From Bacteroidales bacterium UBA6431 (GTDB lineage: Bacteria > Bacteroidota > Bacteroidia > Bacteroidales > UBA932): a stretch of 64,000 nt of DNA. Made by a program: the position numbers and the translations under genes. Shown here one piece after another: positions 53,027 through 63,200 of the stretch. Every line of letters starts with the position of its first letter. Positions within the stretch are counted from its first letter, which is position 1. The notes under the pieces were generated by a model. It was given only the letters and a program-made list of their open reading frames with translations, did no database searches and was not told where the DNA came from. The stretch lies in assembly GCA_002439095.1 (NCBI GenBank), contig DJOT01000043.1:87773-151772 (forward strand), given 5' to 3'.

Positions 53027-53800
53027 ATGAAAAAGTTTTTCATGTTTTTGGCAGTTGCCGGCCTGATGGCTTTCTCTGCCGATGTAGCTTCCGCTCAGGA
53101 GGATTCAGCCCCTGCGGCTTCCGAGGTTACCAGCCTTGCTGACCTCACCGCCGCCCAGCCAGAGGTTCCGCTTCACCAGGCCCTCAAGACCAAATTCATC
53201 GAAGGTGGTCCTGAGTTCATGTCTCTGATCATCCTCTGCCTCATCCTCGGACTTGCTCTCTCCATCGAGCGTATCCTTTACCTCACATTCTCAAAGACCA
53301 ACACCAAGAAGCTTCTTGCTGATGTAGAGAAGGCTCTTGCCAACGGCGGCATCGAGGCTGCCAAGGACGTTTGCCGCAACACCCGCGGACCTGTAGCCAG
53401 CATCTTCTACCAGGGTCTCCTCCACTATGATCAGGGAGTTGACGTGGTTGAGAAGACCGTCGTTTCTTACGGCTCAGTACAGATGAGCGAGATGGAGAAC
53501 GGACTTTCATGGATTTCCCTCTTCATTGCACTTGCACCTTCTCTCGGATTCCTCGGAACCGTTATCGGTATGATCGAGGCCTTCGATGCCATCCAGGCTG
53601 CCGGTGACATTTCACCTAACGTTGTCGCCGGAGGTATGAAGGTCGCCCTTATCACTACTGTAGGCGGTTTGATCGTCGCGATGATTCTTCAGGTATTCTA
53701 CAACTACATCCTCTCAAAGATTGACAACATCACCATTGACATGGAGGATTCTTCAATCTCTCTCGTGGATGTACTCACGAAATACTCTCAGAAGAAATAA
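53027..53800 (+). CDS. exbB: ExbB/TolQ/MotA-family proton channel subunit
   Basis: 257 residues. Like other Bacteroidetes ExbB proteins it has a signal-peptide-like N-terminus (MKKFFMFLAVAGLMAFS, cut near SAQED), a TM segment at about 64-84 (FMSLIILCLILGLALSIERIL), a cytoplasmic loop, and the two pore helices (LSWISLFIALAPSLGFLGTVIGMIEAF and VAGGMKVALITTVGGLIVAMILQVFY). With the two ExbD proteins downstream it uses the proton gradient to drive TonB-dependent transport. Codon choice looks more biased than in its neighbours, as in highly expressed genes. Confidence 0.92.
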   Translation: MKKFFMFLAVAGLMAFSADVASAQEDSAPAASEVTSLADLTAAQPEVPLHQALKTKFIEGGPEFMSLIILCLILGLALSIERILYLTFSKTNTKKLLADVEKALANGGIEAAKDVCRNTRGPVASIFYQGLLHYDQGVDVVEKTVVSYGSVQMSEMENGLSWISLFIALAPSLGFLGTVIGMIEAFDAIQAAGDISPNVVAGGMKVALITTVGGLIVAMILQVFYNYILSKIDNITIDMEDSSISLVDVLTKYSQKK

Positions 53801-53818
53801 TTTTGCAAACAGACAATC

Positions 53819-54253
53819 ATGAAACTCAATAAATTGTTCAAATGGTGCATGGTGGCTCTCATCGTCATCAGTGCAGCGCTCATCGTCTGGGGCTTCTCTG
53901 CAGGCTTCACGACCAATGACGGGCGCGCTACTGATGTGCTGATCTACTGGGCATACGCCATGATCGGCCTCGGGCTCGTGTCCTGGGTCGTATTGGGCGG
54001 CATCATGAGCGTGAAAGCCAATCCGAAGTCCCTCATCAAGGGAGGCATCGCATTGGCAGTCATCGCTGTGGTTGTCCTCATAGCGTATTTCCTAGCACCT
54101 GCACACCCTGCATTCGGCAGGGAGGGGATGGATTCCGTCTCCACGCTCAAGCTTACTGATACCATGCTCAACCTCACGTATTTCGCAGGTGCAGCCGCCA
54201 TCGTGGCCATCATCGCCGGCGAGATCCGTCTGGCTATCAACAATAGGAAATAA
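53819..54253 (+). CDS. Four-TM membrane protein of the ExbB-ExbD operon
   Basis: 144 residues with four hydrophobic segments: MVALIVISAALIVWGFSAG, YWAYAMIGLGLVSWVVLGGI, GGIALAVIAVVVLIAYFLA and FAGAAAIVAIIAGEIRLAI. It lies 18 bases after exbB and 5 before exbD. Proteins of this kind are regularly found between exbB and exbD in Bacteroidetes, but I know of no tested function. An accessory subunit of the motor complex is the natural guess. Confidence 0.7.
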   Translation: MKLNKLFKWCMVALIVISAALIVWGFSAGFTTNDGRATDVLIYWAYAMIGLGLVSWVVLGGIMSVKANPKSLIKGGIALAVIAVVVLIAYFLAPAHPAFGREGMDSVSTLKLTDTMLNLTYFAGAAAIVAIIAGEIRLAINNRK

Positions 54254-54258
54254 TCATT

Positions 54259-54840
54259 ATGTCCAGCAAGAAAACACCTGCAATCAATTCAAGTTCTACC
54301 GCGGACATAGCCTTCCTGCTCCTGTGCTACTTCCTCATGACTACAACCATGGGCACACAGACAGGTCTGGCACGTCGTCTGCCTCCTATGCCGGCTGAAA
54401 ACCAGAAGGCACAGGATCAGAAAGTGAACCGCCGCAACATCATCGTTGTGAGGATCAACTCTGCGGATAGGATTTTTGCCGGAGGTGACGTTCTTGATGT
54501 GAGTCAGGTCAAGGATAAGGTCAAGAACTTCTTGACCAACCCTCTGAACGACCCTTCTCTCCCGGAGAAGGAAGTCAAGGAAATCGAGGGACTCGGAGCA
54601 TATCCTGTTTCAAAGGGAGTCATCTCCCTTCAGAACGACCGCGGTACCAGTTACCGCGCATATATCGCTGTTCAGAACGAGCTCATGAAAGCCGTCAACG
54701 AACTCCGTGATGAGTTCTCCCAGAGCCACTATGGATGCAAGTTCATAGCTCTCGACGAGGAGAAGCAGGATATTGTAAAGAAGGCCATTCCTTCCAACAT
54801 TTCAGAGGCCGAGCCTAAGGATATTGGTAAAAGAAGATAA
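54259..54840 (+). CDS. exbD: ExbD/TolR-family protein 1
   Basis: 193 residues with one N-terminal TM segment (ADIAFLLLCYFLMTTTMG); the Asp of SSTADIAF (residue 16) is the expected proton-binding residue. The periplasmic part is longer than in classical ExbD (about 140 residues) and includes a long helical stretch (SYRAYIAVQNELMKAVNELRDEF). Second gene for the proton-channel complex. Confidence 0.88.
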   Translation: MSSKKTPAINSSSTADIAFLLLCYFLMTTTMGTQTGLARRLPPMPAENQKAQDQKVNRRNIIVVRINSADRIFAGGDVLDVSQVKDKVKNFLTNPLNDPSLPEKEVKEIEGLGAYPVSKGVISLQNDRGTSYRAYIAVQNELMKAVNELRDEFSQSHYGCKFIALDEEKQDIVKKAIPSNISEAEPKDIGKRR

Positions 54841-54853
54841 AGGAGGATAAACT

Positions 54854-55321
54854 ATGTCAATGTTCAAGAAAGAGGGAAAGAAAGACGTTCCCGCAATCGC
54901 ATCAAGTTCACTCTCCGATATCGTCTTCATGCTCTTGTTCTTTTTCATGGTCACAACGCAGCTGCGTGAGACCGAGAACAAGGTCATGGTAAATATCCCT
55001 GAGGCTTCCGAAGTCACCAAACTCGTGAGAAAGGACCTCAACTCATACATCAATATCGGAACCCCTATCAGATCCCTTCAGGCCCAGTATGGTACTGAAG
55101 CCCGTATCCAGCTGAATGACTCCTTCAGGACCACAGCCGAGATCCGTGACTTCGTGGCTGCTGAGCGTGACTCCAAGAGTGAGGCTGACCGTCAGTTCAT
55201 GACTATCAGCATCAGAGCGGATCAGGATGTCAGAATGGGTATCGTAACCGATGTGAAGCAGGAGCTCAGAAGATGCTCCGCACTGAGGATTATGTACTCT
55301 GCAAGAAAGCCGTCAGAATAA
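54854..55321 (+). CDS. exbD: ExbD/TolR-family protein 2
   Basis: 155 residues; TM segment DIVFMLLFFFMVTTQL with the Asp of SSLSDIVF. The periplasmic domain has the ExbD pattern FMTISIRADQDVRMGIVTDVKQELRRCSALRIMYSARK. It differs clearly from ExbD 1, so the complex probably contains two ExbD types. Ends the operon before a terminator. A good ribosome binding site (AAAGGAGGAT) precedes the start. Confidence 0.9.
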   Translation: MSMFKKEGKKDVPAIASSSLSDIVFMLLFFFMVTTQLRETENKVMVNIPEASEVTKLVRKDLNSYINIGTPIRSLQAQYGTEARIQLNDSFRTTAEIRDFVAAERDSKSEADRQFMTISIRADQDVRMGIVTDVKQELRRCSALRIMYSARKPSE

Positions 55322-55341
55322 TCCCTGCGGCCCGACAATAG

Positions 55342-55373
55342 AAGCAGCCCCCTTCACCGAGGGCTGCTTTTTT
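55342..55373 (+). terminator. Terminator of the exbB-exbD operon
   Basis: AAGCAGCCC (55342-55350) pairs with GGGCTGCTT (55361-55369), loop of 10, then a T run to 55373. Confidence 0.9.
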
Positions 55374-55397
55374 AAAAATAAATCAGAAGCTGATAAG

Positions 55398-56798
55398 ATG
55401 GAATTACTTCGCACCAAAGTCAAAGACCTGCTCACTATGCCAGCCGGTCAGGATGTCCTTGCAAAAGGATGGGTAAGGACAAAAAGAGGAAACAAGGAAA
55501 TAGCATTCATAGCCCTCAACGACGGCTCGACCATCAAGAATGTGCAGATCGTCGTGGACAAGAACCTTGAGACGGAACCGCTGCTCGCAAAGATCAGCAC
55601 CGGTGCATGCATCGGTGTGGAAGGCAAACTTGTGGAATCCGTCGGAAGCGGTCAGTCTGTTGAAATAAAGGCAGACAAGATCGTCATCTACGGGGAATGC
55701 GACCCGATGCGATATCCGCTCCAGAAAAAAGACACTTCACTCGAATACCTAAGGTCAGTTGCGCACATGCGCCCAAGGACCAACACTTTCGGAGCGGTAT
55801 TCCGTCTCAGGAGCCAGATGGCGTTCGCCATCCATGACTACTTCCACTCCAAAGGCTTCGTATACCTCAACACCCCGCTGATCACGGCTGCGGACGCGGA
55901 AGGCGCAGGACAGATGTTCCAGGTCACCACACTGGATCTGAACAATGTCCCGAAAAACAAGAAAGGCGAGCCGGACTACACCAAGGACTTCTTCGGCAAG
56001 CAGACAAGCCTTACAGTGAGCGGACAACTCGAAGGCGAACTTGGAGCCACCGCGCTTGGAGAGATCTACACATTCGGGCCGACTTTCCGCGCCGAAAATT
56101 CCAACACTCCGAGACATCTTGCCGAATTCTGGATGATCGAGCCGGAGATGGCCTTCTACGACATCAAGGACAACATGGATCTCGCAGAAGATTTCATCAA
56201 GCACCTTGTCAAATATGCGCTTGACAACTGCGCTGACGATATCCAGTTCCTCAACGACCGCTACGACCCGGAGCTCATCGACAGGCTCAAGGGCGTGATC
56301 AGCACAGAGTTCGTCCGTCTCGAATACACCGACGGCATCAAGATCCTCGAGCAGGCCGTCAAGGACGGTGTGAAGTTCGAATATCCTGTCTACTGGGGAG
56401 TGGATCTCCAGAGCGAACACGAGAGATACCTGGTCGAGCAGCACTTCGGCAAACCTGTCATCCTTACAGGCTACCCGAAAGATATCAAGGCTTTCTACAT
56501 GAAACAGAACGAGGACGGAAAGACTGTCCGTGCCATGGACGTGCTCTTCCCGAAGATTGGGGAGATCATCGGAGGCTCCGAAAGGGAGGCTGACCTGCAG
56601 AAACTCGAGAACCGCATCAGCGAACTCAAGATGAGCCGGCGTACCCTGGAGTGGTACATCGACACCCGCCGCTTCGGCAGCTGTCCTCACAGCGGCTTCG
56701 GGCTCGGATTCGAGAGACTCCTGCTCTTTATCACCGGCATGGCCAACATCCGCGACGTCATACCGTTCCCGCGCACTCCGAAGAACGCAGAATATTAG
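55398..56798 (+). CDS. asnS: Asparaginyl-tRNA synthetase
   Basis: 466 residues. N-terminal OB-fold anticodon domain (KGWVRTKRGNKEIAFIALNDGSTIKNVQIV), class II motif 1 (SQMAFAIHDYFHSKGFVYLNTPLITAADAEGAGQMF), motif 2 (FGPTFRAENSNTPRHLAEFWMIEPEMAF) and motif 3 (GFGLGFERLLLFITGMANIRDVIPFPRTP). The GAGQMF segment and motif 2 identify asparaginyl specificity over aspartyl. Standard length. Confidence 0.95.
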   Translation: MELLRTKVKDLLTMPAGQDVLAKGWVRTKRGNKEIAFIALNDGSTIKNVQIVVDKNLETEPLLAKISTGACIGVEGKLVESVGSGQSVEIKADKIVIYGECDPMRYPLQKKDTSLEYLRSVAHMRPRTNTFGAVFRLRSQMAFAIHDYFHSKGFVYLNTPLITAADAEGAGQMFQVTTLDLNNVPKNKKGEPDYTKDFFGKQTSLTVSGQLEGELGATALGEIYTFGPTFRAENSNTPRHLAEFWMIEPEMAFYDIKDNMDLAEDFIKHLVKYALDNCADDIQFLNDRYDPELIDRLKGVISTEFVRLEYTDGIKILEQAVKDGVKFEYPVYWGVDLQSEHERYLVEQHFGKPVILTGYPKDIKAFYMKQNEDGKTVRAMDVLFPKIGEIIGGSEREADLQKLENRISELKMSRRTLEWYIDTRRFGSCPHSGFGLGFERLLLFITGMANIRDVIPFPRTPKNAEY

Positions 56799-56801
56799 GC
56801 C

Positions 56802-57434
56802 ATGCTCGTAATCGGAATAGCCGGCGGATCAGGCTCCGGCAAAACCACTGTGGTAAAGGCCATCACCGAGAAGCTCAAAAACGAGAAGGTGGTGGTCATA
56901 CCTCAGGACTCCTACTACAAGGACTCCAGCGATCTTACAGACGAGGAGAAGAGAGTCTACAACTTTGACCATCCAAACGCTATAGACTGGGAACTCTTGT
57001 GTGCACAGCTCGCTGAACTGAAAAAAGGCAGAAGTGTCAGACAGCCCGTGTATTCTTACATCTCCTGCTCGCGTTCCAAGACCGAGACGGTTGCGGTAGA
57101 GCCTGGAGATGTGATCATAATAGAGGGCATCCTGATCTTCACCTGCGAAGAGCTGCGCAAGCAGATGGACGTGAAGATTTTCGTGGATGCTGATGACGAT
57201 GACCGCCTGATGAGGGTCATGGCCCGCGACATCACCGAACGTGGCAAGGATGTCCGCTGGGTGATAGAGCGCTACTCACGCACCGTGAAACCGATGTATC
57301 TCCAGTTCATCGAGCCGAGCAAGCGCTACGCCGACATCATCATCCCGCAGGGAGGGCACAACAAGGTGGCGATTGACATCATCACCAACACCATCGAGAA
57401 ATCCCTCAAGGAAGAGAAGGACAAGAACAAGTGA
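56802..57434 (+). CDS. udk: Uridine kinase
   Basis: 210 residues. P-loop GIAGGSGSGKTTVVKAI at the start, IPQDSYYKDSSDL, NFDHPNAIDWELL for substrate binding, VIIIEGILIF, and RDITERGKDVRWVIERYSRTVKPM in the lid. Phosphorylates uridine and cytidine in pyrimidine salvage. Stop overlaps the next start (GTGA). Confidence 0.93.
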   Translation: MLVIGIAGGSGSGKTTVVKAITEKLKNEKVVVIPQDSYYKDSSDLTDEEKRVYNFDHPNAIDWELLCAQLAELKKGRSVRQPVYSYISCSRSKTETVAVEPGDVIIIEGILIFTCEELRKQMDVKIFVDADDDDRLMRVMARDITERGKDVRWVIERYSRTVKPMYLQFIEPSKRYADIIIPQGGHNKVAIDIITNTIEKSLKEEKDKNK

Positions 57435-58174
57435 AATTCAAGCAGATACCGGAAGAAGACAAGGCAGGACTATACCTCACCGTGATAATCCATCTCGCGG
57501 TGCTGATCGTCCTGCTCGTCTCCGGTCTGGGATATTCCCTGCACAAAGAGAACAGTTTCGTGATCGATTTCAGCCATCAAGACGAAATCGAGAAGATGCA
57601 GCAGGAGATAGACCGTCTCCAGAAGGAAGCCGCTTTCAAGGAAAGCGTCAGCGAGAAACTCCAGAAACTCCTCTCCGACAACGGAGTGAACAGTTCCGCA
57701 TCGCAGGTCAAGAATGTCGCCGTGGACCGCGGAGCCCTCAAGGACGACAGGGGTACGGACGCAGATGAGCTCTACAAGGAAGCCGAGCGGCTGCAGCGGG
57801 AACTCAAGGAAGGCTACGAAATCCCCGACGAGGACAACGCATCTCTCCCGCAGAAATCAGAGCAGCGCACGCAGGGCAAGGCGCAGAACTACAGCGGCCC
57901 GTCTGTGGTCTCTTACGAACTGGCGGGGCGCAAAGCCAGCAGCCTCCCCATTCCAGCCTACCGTTGCATGGGCGGGGGTCAGGTAAAAGTATTGATTACG
58001 GTCAACCCGAAAGGCCAGGTCATCGCCGCCAAAGTGGACGAGACCGCCTCATCCGAAGACCGCTGCCTGCGCTCCTTTGCCATCAGGGCCGCAAGACTCT
58101 CCAGATTCTCCATGAAAGCCGATGCCGCACCCAAACAGGGAGGCTACATAATCTACGAGTTCATCGCGCAGTGA
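57431..58174 (+). CDS. TonB-like energy transducer
   Basis: 247 residues, GTG start within the GTGA overlap with udk. One N-terminal TM segment (YLTVIIHLAVLIVLLVSGLGYSL), a coiled coil near 48-80 (DEIEKMQQEIDRLQKEAAFKESV), a charged linker without the usual Pro-Lys repeats, and a TonB-type C-terminal domain (GGGQVKVLITVNPKGQVIAAKVDETAS, then GGYIIYEFIAQ). It should carry energy from an ExbB-ExbD complex to outer-membrane receptors. The coiled coil in place of a Pro-rich spacer is unusual. Confidence 0.72.
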   Translation: MKFKQIPEEDKAGLYLTVIIHLAVLIVLLVSGLGYSLHKENSFVIDFSHQDEIEKMQQEIDRLQKEAAFKESVSEKLQKLLSDNGVNSSASQVKNVAVDRGALKDDRGTDADELYKEAERLQRELKEGYEIPDEDNASLPQKSEQRTQGKAQNYSGPSVVSYELAGRKASSLPIPAYRCMGGGQVKVLITVNPKGQVIAAKVDETASSEDRCLRSFAIRAARLSRFSMKADAAPKQGGYIIYEFIAQ

Positions 58175-58206
58175 CCTCGCCCTGCCGTAAATTATACATT
58201 TATGTA

Positions 58207-58222
58207 TATTTTTGTAAGTTTG
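58207..58222 (+). promoter_or_regulatory. Two overlapping candidate -7 elements before the LRR lipoprotein
   Basis: TATTTTTG (58207-58214) and TAAGTTTG (58215-58222) both fit TAnnTTTG; the start codon follows at 58228. The first leaves a more reasonable leader. Confidence 0.45.
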
Positions 58223-58227
58223 CCGAC

Positions 58228-59268
58228 ATGAAACGCCGTCTCCCCATACTGATGCTGATTGTCCTGCTGGTATCCTGTTCAGGGTTGTCCGACTCGCCGC
58301 AGCCATACGTGGTGCCGGAGTTCACCTCCGTGTCCAGCGATGTCTCCGGTGACGAATCAGCGCCTGTGGCAAGGCTCACGGCAAGACTCAACTCCAGCCA
58401 CGGAGTGGAGAGGACAGGTTTCATGATAGGGCTCTCGGAAACCACGATGAAATACTGCCCGGCCCTTCTGTCCGGCCTCACTTTCAGCCTGACGCTGGAC
58501 AATATGGATGAAGGGCATTATCTGTACTGCGCCACAGCCGGAAACTCGCTCAATGAGATCCGCTCAGCCATTGACTGGTTCACCATCAGCAAAAGCAGTC
58601 CCTCGATCCCTGACGGCGGAGATGATGACCCAGCAGAGCCACTGCCACCGCCCGGTGCCGATGGGATCACCATAAGTGACGAGAACTTCCGGGACTCGCT
58701 CCTGCTTCACTTCGACACTGACCGCAACGGCAGGCTGGAACTCTCCGAAGCCCTGGCGATAGAAGACATCCGCGTCACGACCACCAGAATAAAAACCCTT
58801 GACGGAGTGCAGTACATGAGCAATCTGAAAAACATCCGATGCTCAGGAACGCCGGATAGCAGAAGCAGGCTCACTAAACTGGATTTCAGATACAACTCAA
58901 GGCTTGAAGCTCTTGAGTGCAGTTTCTCGAGTGTCGAGCGGATTTCAATCCCCTCTTCCATCAAAGAATTGAGATGCAGATACGGATTCCTCCCACAAAT
59001 CACGTTCCCCTCCGGATCTTGCCTGAAATACCTCGACGTATTCGGGAATTGCCTCACCGCCCTTGACGTTTCAGTCCTCGCCGAGCTCGAATATCTGGAG
59101 TGCGGACTCAACAGTTTCTCTACCCTCGATGTATCCGGCAACCCAAAGCTCAAGGTACTTGATCTGCGGAGCTCGCCCGAGCTGGAAGTTGTCTATCTGG
59201 CGGAGGGACAGAAAATTGAGACCATCTACGCTGACGATGGAGTCGGTTTCAGATACAAAGACCGCTGA
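58228..59268 (+). CDS. Leucine-rich-repeat surface lipoprotein with an EF-hand-like motif
   Basis: 346 residues from ATG 58228; lipobox LVSC (Cys16). Residues 30-125 are an unnamed beta domain (ARLTARLNSSHGVERTGFMIGL), followed by an acidic Pro-rich linker (GGDDDPAEPLPPPGAD), a segment FDTDRNGRLELSEALAIEDI that reads like a dockerin/EF-hand calcium loop, and then leucine-rich repeats (LKNIRCSG, LTKLDFRYNSRLEALECSFSS, LKYLDVFGNCLTALDVSVLAELEYLECGLNSFSTLDVSGNPKLKVLDL). A binding role at the cell surface is likely. Longer in-frame reading upstream only shadows the TonB-like gene. Confidence 0.72.
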   Translation: MKRRLPILMLIVLLVSCSGLSDSPQPYVVPEFTSVSSDVSGDESAPVARLTARLNSSHGVERTGFMIGLSETTMKYCPALLSGLTFSLTLDNMDEGHYLYCATAGNSLNEIRSAIDWFTISKSSPSIPDGGDDDPAEPLPPPGADGITISDENFRDSLLLHFDTDRNGRLELSEALAIEDIRVTTTRIKTLDGVQYMSNLKNIRCSGTPDSRSRLTKLDFRYNSRLEALECSFSSVERISIPSSIKELRCRYGFLPQITFPSGSCLKYLDVFGNCLTALDVSVLAELEYLECGLNSFSTLDVSGNPKLKVLDLRSSPELEVVYLAEGQKIETIYADDGVGFRYKDR

Positions 59269-59358
59269 AGCGCCAATAAAATGAACCGTTATGGACTTGA
59301 TTCATGACGGGTTTATTTTTATCTTAGCGTCATATTTGGAAAGAGACAGAAAATCAAT

Positions 59359-60234
59359 ATGAAGCGACCCGTAATTCTGACACTGGCCATCCTTGCAGTA
59401 TCGGCTGTATCCTGCGGAAAGACTGCACCCGATGACGGGCCTGCCAAAGACAGAATCCCCATAAGGATAGCCACTTCACTAACCAAGGTCACCGACGACG
59501 CTTTCGAGACGGGAGACAAAGTCGGAATATATCTGGTCAACCAGCATTCCCAGCTAAAATCAAAAGGCAACCACATCGACAACGCCTGCTTCACTTTCAG
59601 CGGGAGTGAATGGAAGTCAACTCAGGAGTTTTACTGGCTTGACAACGAAACGAAAGCCGACTTCTACTGCTACTTCCCCCACAGAGAGAAGATCACCAAC
59701 GCCCTGCAGCCTATCCAATCCAACGCCTTGCTTGATCAGAGCAGCGAAGCGGGCTACAAAGCTTCGGATCACCTTTGGGGCAAAGCGGAAGGCATCGCCC
59801 CGACCTCCGATCCGGTTGTCCTCAACTTAAGGCATATCATGAGCTGCATACAAGTAAGCCTCAAAGCCGGGACCGGCTGGAGCGCCGAGGAGCTGAAAAA
59901 CGCCAAAGTAAGCCTTCACGGGCTGATGACCTCCGGCAGCTTCAGTCTCAAGGACGGCAACATCAGCGCAAACGGCAGCAAAAACACCATACTGCCTCTA
60001 AAAACCGCTGACGGGAACTTCAGGGCCCTGGTTCCCCCGCAGAAAATCGAAGACAGCGAACTCGTGACAATAAAGCTCGGCGATAAAGAATACAAGTTCA
60101 AGACAAGTGTCACACTGGAGTCCGGCAAGATACACCGCTGCTCCATAGTGATCAACCGCATCGGAGAAGGGATTTACATCGGAGTCGATCCGTGGGAAGA
60201 CGCAGGTAAAGATTTCGGAGGATCTGTAGAATGA
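59359..60234 (+). CDS. Fimbrillin-like (Mfa-like) lipoprotein
   Basis: 291 residues, lipobox AVSC (Cys19). The sequence follows the Bacteroidetes fimbrillin-like pattern: FETGDKVGIYLVNQ, FTFSGSEWKSTQEFYWLDNETKADFYCYFPH, DHLWGKAEGIAP, VVLNLRHIMSCIQVSLKAGTGWS, and a last strand INRIGEGIYIGVDPWEDAG. Such proteins form or decorate surface fimbriae. The stop overlaps the next gene by ATGA. Confidence 0.8.
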   Translation: MKRPVILTLAILAVSAVSCGKTAPDDGPAKDRIPIRIATSLTKVTDDAFETGDKVGIYLVNQHSQLKSKGNHIDNACFTFSGSEWKSTQEFYWLDNETKADFYCYFPHREKITNALQPIQSNALLDQSSEAGYKASDHLWGKAEGIAPTSDPVVLNLRHIMSCIQVSLKAGTGWSAEELKNAKVSLHGLMTSGSFSLKDGNISANGSKNTILPLKTADGNFRALVPPQKIEDSELVTIKLGDKEYKFKTSVTLESGKIHRCSIVINRIGEGIYIGVDPWEDAGKDFGGSVE

Positions 60235-63200
60235 AAAAAGCAATCATAGTGCTCTCGGCAGCGCTCGCACTCGCCTCCTGCGGTCTGAGCGACCCCCTTT
60301 CGCAGCCCGGAATCCCTGAAGAAAGCGGCGGGAAGATCAGTCTCGGCGGCGAGATTGACCAGATCTACCTCACAAGGGCCAGCGACAGCGGCTTTGCGGA
60401 CAAGGACGAGATCGGAGTCTACATAGTGGATTACGACAACGCCGCACCCGGAACACTGCAAAGCAGCGGCAACAGGGCCGACAATGTCAAGCATACATTC
60501 GACGAGGCCTCCTACAAATGGGTTCCCGCAAAGGACATCTACTGGAAAGACAAGCAGACGCACATCGACGTCTACGGCTACTACCCTTACGGAAACGTAA
60601 GCGATGTGGACAACTACACATTCACCGTCAGCAGCGACCAGCGCTCCACCCCGAGGGACGGAGAACTTGGGGGCTACGAAAAGTCCGACTTCCTCTGGGG
60701 CAAGGTGACCGATGTCGCCCCGACGGACAAGCTCATCAAGATATCCTTTCACCACAGGATGGCCGGGATAAAGATTTCTCTTACTGAAGGCGAAGGCTTT
60801 GCCGACGGAGAATGGGCATCAGCAGGCAAGAACGTGCTGATAACAGGCACTAGACTTCAGGCGAGCGCAAACCTTGCCGCAGGCGAAGTGCATGCCACCG
60901 GGGACGCCGGGACAGGGTACATCATCCCACAGATCAAGGGAGACGAATACCGAGCCGTGGTCGCCCCGCAACAGATCGCCGCAGGCACCCAGCTTCTCGC
61001 CATCAGCGTGGAGGGCAGGACCTACAAGTTCAGCCGGGAGGAAACGACAGAGCTCAACTCCGGCAAGCAGCACAACTTCACCATAAGCGTGAACAAGAAG
61101 CCCGACGGGGACTTTGAATTCTCCCTCGCGGGCCAGAGCATCACAGAATGGGAGAACGATCCCATCTCCCACGACGGCACGGCCAAAGAATACATCGTGG
61201 TCAATGTGGAGACGGCCGGCACGCTGGACGAATGCCTGAAAACCGCAGGCAAAGAAGCCTCCAAAGTCAAGAATCTCAAACTCACAGGCACCATCAACGC
61301 AAGGGACTTCGCCGTGATGAAATATTGGATGACCAGTCTGAGCAGCCTCAACCTCAAGGAAGTGAACATAGCGCGTTGCGAGAGCGGTTCACTGGAATAC
61401 TCTGAATCCGGCTTCAATACAGACTACTGGTACAACGGCAATGAGACAGGCGAATTACCAAGTTCAGCCCTGTCAGACAAGAATACCCTGCTCCACCTCA
61501 TCCTGCCGGACAGCATCACGAAAATCGGGCAGTATGCTTTCGGCAAGTGCGAGAACCTCAGCGGAAGCCTGATCATCCCGGAAGGCGTCACAAGCATAGA
61601 GGCCACAGCTTTCTATGAATGTCGCTCTCTCACCAGTCTTTCCCTCCCGATGAGCCTCAAGTACATCGGGGAAAACGTATTCCATAACTGCGGCTTCACC
61701 TGCGAGCTGCTGCTCCCGGAGAACCTCGAGCACATAGGCAGCATGGCATTCTACAGCTGCACCGGCCTGTATGGCAGCCTCAATCTCCCGGAAGGGATCA
61801 AGCATCTGGGCGAGAATGTCTTCGGTAGTTGTTCCGGCTTTAGCGGAAGCCTCTCGATTCCTGACGGACTGACAACAATAGGTTCAGGCACATTCGGCAC
61901 CTGCTATGGGCTTGACGGATCTCTCACCCTTCCGGACAACCTCACTTCTATCGGTTCTTATGCTTTCGGAGGTACAAGCTTTACAGGAGAGCTTGTGCTT
62001 CCCGAGGGCCTGCTGTCCATCGGAAGCGGCGCATTCAACGGCTGTAAATTCAGCGGGAGGCTGGCACTCCCGGAGGGGCTTCAGGTCATCAGCGATGAGG
62101 CCTTCTATGGTACAGAAAGGCTAAGCGGGACTCTGTTCATACCTGAAGATGTCGTGAGCATAGGAAAAAGCGCTTTCGTGAACAGCGGAATCGAGTCGGT
62201 TGTCCTCCCTGCAAACCTTGAGGTCATAAAGGACGGAGCGTTTTACAATTGCTTCAACCTCAGCCGTATCGTCTGCAAGAGCGAAATACCTCCATACATT
62301 ATGAACGGAGCATTTGACGGCGTGTCCAAGGAGAACTTCACAGTCGAGGTACCGGAGTCGGCAGTGGCCCAATACCGGACAGCCCCGGGATGGAACGAGT
62401 TCAAGCGCATCTCCGCCTACCGCAACCTGTCAGTGAGCCCGGCCATGCTCAGTGCCCTCAACAGCAAGGCCACACGCAATCTCATGCTCTATTCGGAGGG
62501 TGACTGGACAGTCGAGAGCAAACCCGACTGGGTGAACCTCAGTCCGTCCGAGGGCAGCGGCAAGTCAAGCATAAGCCTTGAATTCTCGCAGAAGCCTTCA
62601 GGGGCGCCACGTGAAGGAGAGGTGGTCTTCAAGCTCAAGGACAAGGATTACCGCACGGCATGCAAAGTGTCACAGTACGACTTCAACCATGCCGAAGATG
62701 AAATCCTGACCATTCAGACTGCAAGCAAAGGCCCGGGAATCAACATTGTCCTGCTCGGTGACGGATACAGCGCCAAGGACATCTCTGAAGGGAAACTCCT
62801 CTCCGACATCAACGAGGCCGCAGGGCATTTCTTCAGCATCGAGCCATACAAGACATACAAGGAGTATTTCAACGTCTATGCGGGGATTTCCGTCTCCCCG
62901 GAGTCTGGAGTGGGCGGAGTCAACACCATAGTCTACAACCGCTTCAACACCACCGCCAAAGACGGAGGCGTGCTCGGAGGGAGAAACGGGACGGAGGACC
63001 TTCTGGAAATCCTGCGGTACGCTCTCAAGGCCCCGACCGTAAACGAGGGGAATCTGGCCCAGACGCTTACAGTGATAATCCCGAACACAGCCGAATACGG
63101 CGGTACGACGTACCTCTTCGATGACGGGACGGCCATCAGTTACTGCCCGAAGAGCAGCCGCGCCTACCCTTATGACTTCCGGGGGATTATCCAGCATGAG

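Noticed and set aside
55755..56690. 311-codon minus-strand frame opposite asnS
   Set aside because: All class II synthetase motifs are on the plus strand; the antisense frame is a shadow.
61400..62400. Repeated segments in the mosaic lipoprotein considered as a CRISPR or tandem DNA repeat
   Set aside because: The periodicity is at the protein level (BspA-type leucine-rich repeats of about 23 residues); the DNA units are not identical.
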